DNA of 64,000 nucleotides from an uncultured Clostridia bacterium (GTDB lineage Bacteria > Bacillota > Clostridia > Oscillospirales > Oscillospiraceae), in the NCBI GenBank assembly GCA_945864305.1, contig CAMBAJ010000001.1:1-64000 (forward strand), in the 5' to 3' direction. The position numbers and the translations under genes are program-made. Shown one piece after another: positions 59,183-64,000 of the stretch; position 1 is the first letter of the stretch, and each line of letters starts with the position of its first letter. The notes under the pieces were generated by a model. The model searched no databases, had not been told where the DNA came from, and worked only from the letters and a program-made list of their open reading frames with translations.

Positions 59183-60186
59183 GCGCCCGGCGGATCGCCT
59201 ACCTGTCCTTCACGGAGCGGGGAGCCGCCTTAGCGGAGCAGCTGCGGGCCGCCTTGGGCGGCACGGCATCGTGCACCCGGCGGATAGAGGGCTTTTCCCT
59301 GCCCCAATGGACGGCTGAAGCCTTTGGCGCTTTTGACGCACTGGTGTTTGTGGGCGCGGTGGGCATCGCGGTCCGGGCGGTGGCGCCGTTTCTGAAAAGC
59401 AAGGCCCGGGACCCGGCGGTGGTGGCGGTGGATGAATGCGGCCGCTTCGCCGTTCCGGTAGTCTCCGGCCATCTGGGCGGCGCCAACGACCTTGCAAGAG
59501 AAATTGCCGCCATTTGCGGCGCGGTGGCCGTCATTACCACCGCCACCGATGCCAACGGACTGTTCGCCGTGGACGAGTGGGCGAAGCACCAGAACTGCGC
59601 GGTGACGGACCCCCACGGCATCAAGGCGGTCTCCGCCAGGATTTTGGCGGGTGAGACCGTCCGTGTCCGCTCGGAGTGGCCGGTGGAGGGCGAGTGCCCG
59701 GTGGGCGTGGCCCTGACGGACGGCCCGGACTGGGATGTCTGGGTGGATGTCCGCCGCCATGAGGGTGGACTGTGCCTGACACCCAGGGCATTGGTGCTGG
59801 GCGTGGGGTGCCGCAGGGGTACGCCCCGGGAGGCGCTGGAGACAGCGTTTCGGGAATTGTACACGGAACAAAACCTCTGGCTGGAGGCGGTGTGCGGTGC
59901 GGCCACCATTGACCTCAAGGCGGAAGAGGCCGGACTGCTGGACTTCTGCGCCGCCCACGGCTGGCCGCTGACCTGCTATTCCGCGGAAGAACTGCGCCGG
60001 GCGGAGGGAACGTTTACGCCCTCGGCCTTTGTGGAGCAGACAACAGGCGTGGACAATGTCTGCGAGCGGAGCGCGGTGCTGGCAGGCGGAGGAGCGCTGC
60101 TGACGGGAAAACACGCCGGAAACGGAGTCACCATGGCGCTGGCCTGGCGGCCGTTCCGGCTGGATTGGAGATGGAAGAATGGGTAA
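59179..60186 (+). CDS. cbiG: Cobalt-precorrin-5A hydrolase CbiG
   Basis: 335 aa. It opens the delta-lactone of cobalt-precorrin-5A, releasing acetaldehyde. N-terminal domain with FVGAVGIAVRAVAPFLKSKARDPAVVAVDECGRFAVPVVSGHLGGAN, then the C-terminal domain LVLGVGCRRGTPREALETAF and GVDNVCERSAVLAGG. It starts with GTG overlapping the cbiF stop, and overlaps cbiH by 8 bp. Confidence 0.94.
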   Translation: MSARRIAYLSFTERGAALAEQLRAALGGTASCTRRIEGFSLPQWTAEAFGAFDALVFVGAVGIAVRAVAPFLKSKARDPAVVAVDECGRFAVPVVSGHLGGANDLAREIAAICGAVAVITTATDANGLFAVDEWAKHQNCAVTDPHGIKAVSARILAGETVRVRSEWPVEGECPVGVALTDGPDWDVWVDVRRHEGGLCLTPRALVLGVGCRRGTPREALETAFRELYTEQNLWLEAVCGAATIDLKAEEAGLLDFCAAHGWPLTCYSAEELRRAEGTFTPSAFVEQTTGVDNVCERSAVLAGGGALLTGKHAGNGVTMALAWRPFRLDWRWKNG

Positions 60187-60919
60187 AGTCTATGTGGTGG
60201 GGCTGGGCCCCGGCGGGGAGCAGTACCTGACGGCGGAGGCCCGGGCGGCCCTGGACGCGGCGGAGGTGCTCTGCGGCTATACGGTGTATGTGGACCTGGT
60301 GGCGCCGCTGTACCCGGGCAAGGAAGTCTACACAACGCCGATGAAGAAGGAAATCGACCGCTGCCGCTGGGCGCTGGAGACAGCCAATGATGGCCGGACG
60401 GTGGCTATGGTCTGCAGCGGTGACGCCGGAGTCTACGGCATGGCCGGCCCGGTGCTGGAGCTGGCGGCGGATTATCCTGCAGTAGATGTGGAAGTGGTGC
60501 CCGGCGTCACGGCGGCCCTCTCCGGCGGAGCGGTGCTGGGGGCCCCTCTGGGACACGATTTCTGTGTCATCTCTCTGTCGGACCTGCTGACCCCCTGGGA
60601 GGTCATCGAAAAACGGCTCACTTGCGCGGCGGAGGGCGATTTTGCCGTTTGCCTGTATAACCCCAGCTCCAAAAAGCGGAAGGACTATCTGCAGCGGGCC
60701 TGTGAAATCCTGCTGCGCAGCCGGAGCGGGGACACGGTCTGCGGCTGGGTGCGGAACATCGGCCGGGAGGGCCAGGAGCATCGGATTCTCACCCTGGAGC
60801 AGCTGCAAAACGCGGAAGTGGATATGTTTACAACGGTGTTTATCGGCTCCTCCCGCACCCGCTGTGTGGAGGGGCGGATGGTAACGCCCAGAGGCTACGA
60901 AAAGAAATGCGAATTGTAA
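60179..60919 (+). CDS. cbiH: Cobalt-factor-III C17-methyltransferase (ring contraction)
   Basis: 246 aa. VVGLGPGGEQYLTAEARAAL, LCGYTVYVDLV, MVCSGDAGVYGMAGPVLEL, VPGVTAALSGGAVLGAPLGHDFCVISLSDLLTPW and CLYNPSSKKRKDYL identify CbiH/CobJ. It methylates C17 and contracts the macrocycle in the anaerobic pathway. Overlaps cbiJ by 13 bp. Confidence 0.95.
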   Translation: MGKVYVVGLGPGGEQYLTAEARAALDAAEVLCGYTVYVDLVAPLYPGKEVYTTPMKKEIDRCRWALETANDGRTVAMVCSGDAGVYGMAGPVLELAADYPAVDVEVVPGVTAALSGGAVLGAPLGHDFCVISLSDLLTPWEVIEKRLTCAAEGDFAVCLYNPSSKKRKDYLQRACEILLRSRSGDTVCGWVRNIGREGQEHRILTLEQLQNAEVDMFTTVFIGSSRTRCVEGRMVTPRGYEKKCEL

Positions 60920-61647
60920 TTTTCAGCGGGACTACCGAGGGCCGCCTGCTCTCCCACCTGCTGGCGGAGAAAGGGGCCGCAGTGACGGTCTGCGTAGCCA
61001 CGGAATACGGCTGCGAGGAGCAGGGAGAAGCCCCCGGCGTCACCGTCCTGACGGGACGGAAAACCGTGGAGGAGATGGCGGAGCTGCTGCAGGGCAGCGA
61101 TTTGTGCGTGGACGCCACCCATCCCTACGCCGTAGAGGTGACGAAGAGCGTCCGGCGGGCCTGCAGCGAGGCGGGAGTCCCGTACCGCCGGTTGCTCCGG
61201 GACCGGAGCGCGGACACGGACGCCCTCGTGGTGGACAGCGCGGAAGCGGCGGCGGAGCTGCTGGCGGACCGGGAGGGGAATATCCTCCTGGCTACCGGCA
61301 TGAAGGAACTGCCTGCGTTTGCGGGTATTTCCCCTGCCAGACTGTATCCCAGAGTGCTGCCCACCGGGGACAGCATTGCGGCCTGCGAGCGGGCGGGTAT
61401 CCCCCGCCGCAATGTCATTGCCATGCAGGGGCCGTTTTCCAGAGAACTGAACGAGGCGCTGATCCGTCAGTTCCATATTGTGTATCTGGTGACCAAGGAC
61501 GGCGGAAAGGCCGGAGGCTTTCAGGAGAAAGTCCAGGCGGCTGAGAACACCGGCATTGAGCTGGTGCTCATCCGCCGCCCGGAGGAGACGGGCGAATCCT
61601 TTGATGAGGTAGTCAAAAGCTGCGAGGAGATGATGAAATGCTTGTAA
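60907..61647 (+). CDS. cbiJ: Cobalt-precorrin-6A reductase CbiJ
   Basis: 246 aa. Rossmann-like start VIFSGTTEGRLLSHLLAEKG, DATHPYAVEVTKSVRRAC, YPRVLPTGDSIAACERAGI, MQGPFSRELNEALI and VTKDGGKAGGFQEKVQAA match CbiJ/CobK. It reduces the macrocycle with NAD(P)H. It starts inside cbiH and overlaps cbiET by 10 bp. Confidence 0.94.
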   Translation: MRIVIFSGTTEGRLLSHLLAEKGAAVTVCVATEYGCEEQGEAPGVTVLTGRKTVEEMAELLQGSDLCVDATHPYAVEVTKSVRRACSEAGVPYRRLLRDRSADTDALVVDSAEAAAELLADREGNILLATGMKELPAFAGISPARLYPRVLPTGDSIAACERAGIPRRNVIAMQGPFSRELNEALIRQFHIVYLVTKDGGKAGGFQEKVQAAENTGIELVLIRRPEETGESFDEVVKSCEEMMKCL

Positions 61648-62852
61648 CACTGGTGGGCCTGGGCTGCGGAACCGCCGCCACCATGACGGCGGAGGGCCTG
61701 GAGGCCTTGCGGCGGGCGGACTGCCTGCTGGGCGCTGGACGTCTGCTGGCGGCAGTGCCGGAAAACGGCGCAGCAAAACGGGTGGAGGCCACCCGTCCCC
61801 GGCAGCTTCTGGACGCACTGCTGGAAAGCGGAGCGGAGCGGCCCTGCGTGGTGTACAGCGGCGACACGGGCTTTTATTCCGGTACCCGGGGGCTGCTGGC
61901 CCTGCTGGCGGAGGCGGGCATCGAGAGCCGGGTGCTGCCCGGCATCTCCAGCGTGCAGCTCCTGGCGGCCCGGCTGGGCCGTCCCTGGCAGGCGTGGAAG
62001 CTGTGTTCCGCCCACGGAACAGACTGTGACCCGGTGACGGCGGTGATGGAGGGCCAGCCTGCCTTTTTCCTCACCGGCGGGGCCCTGGGGCCCGCGGACC
62101 TGTGCCGCCGGCTGGCGGAGGCGGGCCTGGGCAGCCTGGAAGTGACCGTGGGGGAAAATCTCTCCTACGAGACCGAACATATTTTGCGCGGTACGGCGGC
62201 AGAGTTCGCCGGGCGGAGCTTTGCGCCGCTGTCCGTGCTGCTGGCGGAGGCGGCACCGCGCCCCTTCCCGCTCCGGACCGCCGGATTTCCTGACGAGGCC
62301 TTTCTGCGGGGCAAGGTGCCCATGACGAAGCAGGAGGTCCGTGCCGCCATACTGGGCAAGCTGGCCGTCCGGCCGGAGGATACGGTGTGGGACGTGGGCG
62401 CGGGGACCGGCAGCGTCAGCGTGGAACTTGCCCGGGCGGCCTGCCGTGGACGGGTGTTTGCCGTGGAATGCCAGGAGGAGGCCTGTGACCTCATCCGCCG
62501 GAACCGGGAGCGGTTCGGTGCCTGGAACCTGACGCTCATTCAGGGCAAGGCCCCGGAGGCATTGGAGAACCTCCCCGCGCCGGATGCGGTGTTCATCGGT
62601 GGGACAAAGGGAACGCTGGAGCCGGTGCTGGACGTGGTGCTGCGGAAAAACCCCAACGCCCGTATCTGCGTCTCCGCCATCGCGCTGGAGACGCTGTCCG
62701 CCGCCGTATCTGCCCTGACGGCCCGCGGCCTGACGGCGGAGGTGGCGCAAATCGGCGTCAGCAGGACGAAGGCAGCGGGGAAGCTGCACCTGCTGATGGC
62801 CAACAACCCGGTGTTTCTGATTTCCGCAGGACCTTCGGAGGCGGCACTATGA
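61638..62852 (+). CDS. cbiET: Fused cobalt-precorrin-7 methyltransferase CbiE / C15-methyltransferase-decarboxylase CbiT
   Basis: 404 aa. Residues ~1-205 are CbiE (TLVGLGCGTAATMTAEGLEAL, VYSGDTGFYSGTRGLLALL, VPGISSVQLLAARLGRPW); ~210-400 are CbiT (PMTKQEVRAAILGKLAVRPEDTVWDVGAGTGSVSVELA, then FIGGTKGTLEPVLDVVLRKN). The fused enzyme methylates C5 and C15 and removes a C12 acetate carboxyl, like CobL. Its TGA overlaps the cbiA ATG. Confidence 0.95.
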   Translation: MLVTLVGLGCGTAATMTAEGLEALRRADCLLGAGRLLAAVPENGAAKRVEATRPRQLLDALLESGAERPCVVYSGDTGFYSGTRGLLALLAEAGIESRVLPGISSVQLLAARLGRPWQAWKLCSAHGTDCDPVTAVMEGQPAFFLTGGALGPADLCRRLAEAGLGSLEVTVGENLSYETEHILRGTAAEFAGRSFAPLSVLLAEAAPRPFPLRTAGFPDEAFLRGKVPMTKQEVRAAILGKLAVRPEDTVWDVGAGTGSVSVELARAACRGRVFAVECQEEACDLIRRNRERFGAWNLTLIQGKAPEALENLPAPDAVFIGGTKGTLEPVLDVVLRKNPNARICVSAIALETLSAAVSALTARGLTAEVAQIGVSRTKAAGKLHLLMANNPVFLISAGPSEAAL

Positions 62853-64000
62853 TTCGGCTGCTGATCGCTGCCCCGGCTTCCGGGAGCGGAAAAACTTCCG
62901 TGACCTGCGCTCTGCTGACGGCGCTGCAAAAAAGAGGGCTGGACCCCTGCGCCTTCAAGTGCGGGCCGGATTACATCGACCCCATGTTCCACCGCAGTGT
63001 CCTGGGCGTGGAGAGCCATAATCTGGACCTCTTCCTCGCGGAGGAGACGGCGGTGCGGCAAAACTTCCGCCGCTGGGCGGCGGGCCACGGCGCCGCTGTG
63101 TGCGAAGGGGTCATGGGATTTTACGACGGCCTGGGCGGTACCACGGACAGGGCCAGCGCCTGGCATGTGGCAAAAACGTTGGAACTGCCGGTGCTCCTGG
63201 TGGTGCGGCCCCGGGGAGCCAGTTTGACGCTGGCTGCCCAGATTCGGGGCCTGCTGGACTTTCGGAAGGGCAGCGGCGTCATGGGAATTCTCCTGAACGA
63301 CTGCGCGCCGTCCCTTTGCCGTTCTTTGACGCCGATGCTGGAGCGGGAGACGGGCCTGCCGGTGCTGGGGTGCCTGCCGCATCTGGAGGAGGCGGCGTTT
63401 TCCAGCCGTCATCTGGGCCTGTATACCGCCGGGGAGATTCAAGACTTGACCCAGCGCATGGACCTGCTGGCCCAAAAACTGGAAGAGCATGCCGACCTGG
63501 ATCGCCTGCTGGAGCTGTGTGGGGACGGTGCGGCCCCGTTTGCCGCAGAGCCGCGCGTGAAGGGATCGGACGGCGTTCCCATTGCGGTTGCCCGGGACGA
63601 GGCGTTTTGCTTCACCTATGCCGAGACGCTGGAGGCGCTGGAGGCCGCCGGGGGGAGCCTGCGCTTTTTCAGCCCGCTGCGGGACAGTGCCCTGCCGTCG
63701 GACGCCGCCGGATTGTATCTGCCGGGCGGCTATCCGGAATTGTATGCGGAAGCACTTTCCCGGAATGACGCTATGCGCCGGGTGGTGAGGCAGGCAGTGG
63801 AGAATGGCCTGCCCACCGTGGCGGAATGCGGCGGCTTCCTGTACTTGGGACAGTCGCTGGAGGATGAAAAGGGCCGCGCTTTTCCCATGGCGGGGGTCCT
63901 TCCCGGACAGGGTATCCGGACCCCGCGGCTGGTGCGCTTTGGCTATGGGGAGCTGACGGCACGGGCGGACAACCTGCTGCTGCAGGCGGGGGAGACTCTG
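62849..64000 (+). CDS. cbiA: Cobyrinate a,c-diamide synthase CbiA, 3' truncated by window edge
   Basis: 384 codons open to the window end; missing from the ORF track because no stop is reached. N-terminal P-loop LIAAPASGSGKTSVTCAL, then CGPDYIDPMFHRSVLG, CEGVMGFYDGLGGT and VGxL-type core. The C-terminal glutamine amidotransferase triad Cys lies in VAECGGFLYLGQSL, and YLPGGYPELYA precedes it. It amidates the a and c carboxylates using Gln and ATP. cbiC is not found between cbiET and cbiA, so it should lie further right or elsewhere. Confidence 0.94.
   Translation, partial: MIRLLIAAPASGSGKTSVTCALLTALQKRGLDPCAFKCGPDYIDPMFHRSVLGVESHNLDLFLAEETAVRQNFRRWAAGHGAAVCEGVMGFYDGLGGTTDRASAWHVAKTLELPVLLVVRPRGASLTLAAQIRGLLDFRKGSGVMGILLNDCAPSLCRSLTPMLERETGLPVLGCLPHLEEAAFSSRHLGLYTAGEIQDLTQRMDLLAQKLEEHADLDRLLELCGDGAAPFAAEPRVKGSDGVPIAVARDEAFCFTYAETLEALEAAGGSLRFFSPLRDSALPSDAAGLYLPGGYPELYAEALSRNDAMRRVVRQAVENGLPTVAECGGFLYLGQSLEDEKGRAFPMAGVLPGQGIRTPRLVRFGYGELTARADNLLLQAGETL

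Overview
The window is high-GC Firmicutes DNA. It is most likely from a spore-forming, anaerobic gut clostridium of the Oscillospiraceae (Flavonifractor/Oscillibacter-like). The pointers are strong AGGAGG ribosome binding sites, PolC-related sequence, sporulation genes yabP/yabQ, a SpoIIQ-like M23 peptidase, a SpoVB-like flippase, SLH-domain surface proteins and the anaerobic (cbi) cobalamin pathway. The genus assignment is inference.

Layout. 1-9.9 kb: end of a glycolytic cluster (tpiA, gpmI), an M23 peptidase, a MATE exporter, prfB, and a 1226-aa SLH surface protein with tandem repeats. 9.9-11.1 kb: a retron, made of a 310-aa retron-type reverse transcriptase and a 176-nt msr-msd-like RNA with a perfect 10-bp a1/a2 repeat; no partner gene is visible. 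11.2-20 kb: a HerA-like ATPase, a second MATE exporter, tRNA-Gly, a D,D-carboxypeptidase, pgi, a small P-loop protein and an SLH/GH18-like protein. 20-34.1 kb: a long co-directional housekeeping run (recJ, relA/spoT, dtd, MBL hydrolase, hemZ, nucleoside kinase, punA, flippase, mazG, HU, rqcP, yabP, yabQ, divIC, yabR). 34.1-39.6 kb: a candidate small RNA, hpf, a PIN-like protein, gapA, a kinase-like protein lacking its phosphoacceptor His, mnmA, a possible 25-aa peptide, tRNA-Leu and initiator tRNA-Met.

39.6-47.2 kb is an integrated island. It sits in the 3' end of the initiator tRNA gene between 52-bp perfect direct repeats. It carries a tyrosine recombinase with a small partner, a three-TM protein, a 428-aa protein that is clearly a shrunken relative of the polymerase core of PolC with all three catalytic aspartates gone, a WYL-domain regulator, and a PD-(D/E)XK nuclease directly behind the regulator. 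This looks like a defence or host-replication-interaction cassette. The dead PolC homologue is the most unusual object in the window.

47.3-64 kb is one large co-directional cobalamin regulon. A clean promoter and a cobalamin riboswitch with terminator precede a B12/cobalt-type ABC importer, siroheme/uroporphyrinogen enzymes, the CbiMNQO cobalt transporter and the early anaerobic corrin-ring genes cbiK-D-L-F-G-H-J-ET-A. cbiA runs off the right edge. Most stop and start codons overlap, indicating a translationally coupled operon.

All calls come from reading the sequence and from memory of protein families; no database search was possible.
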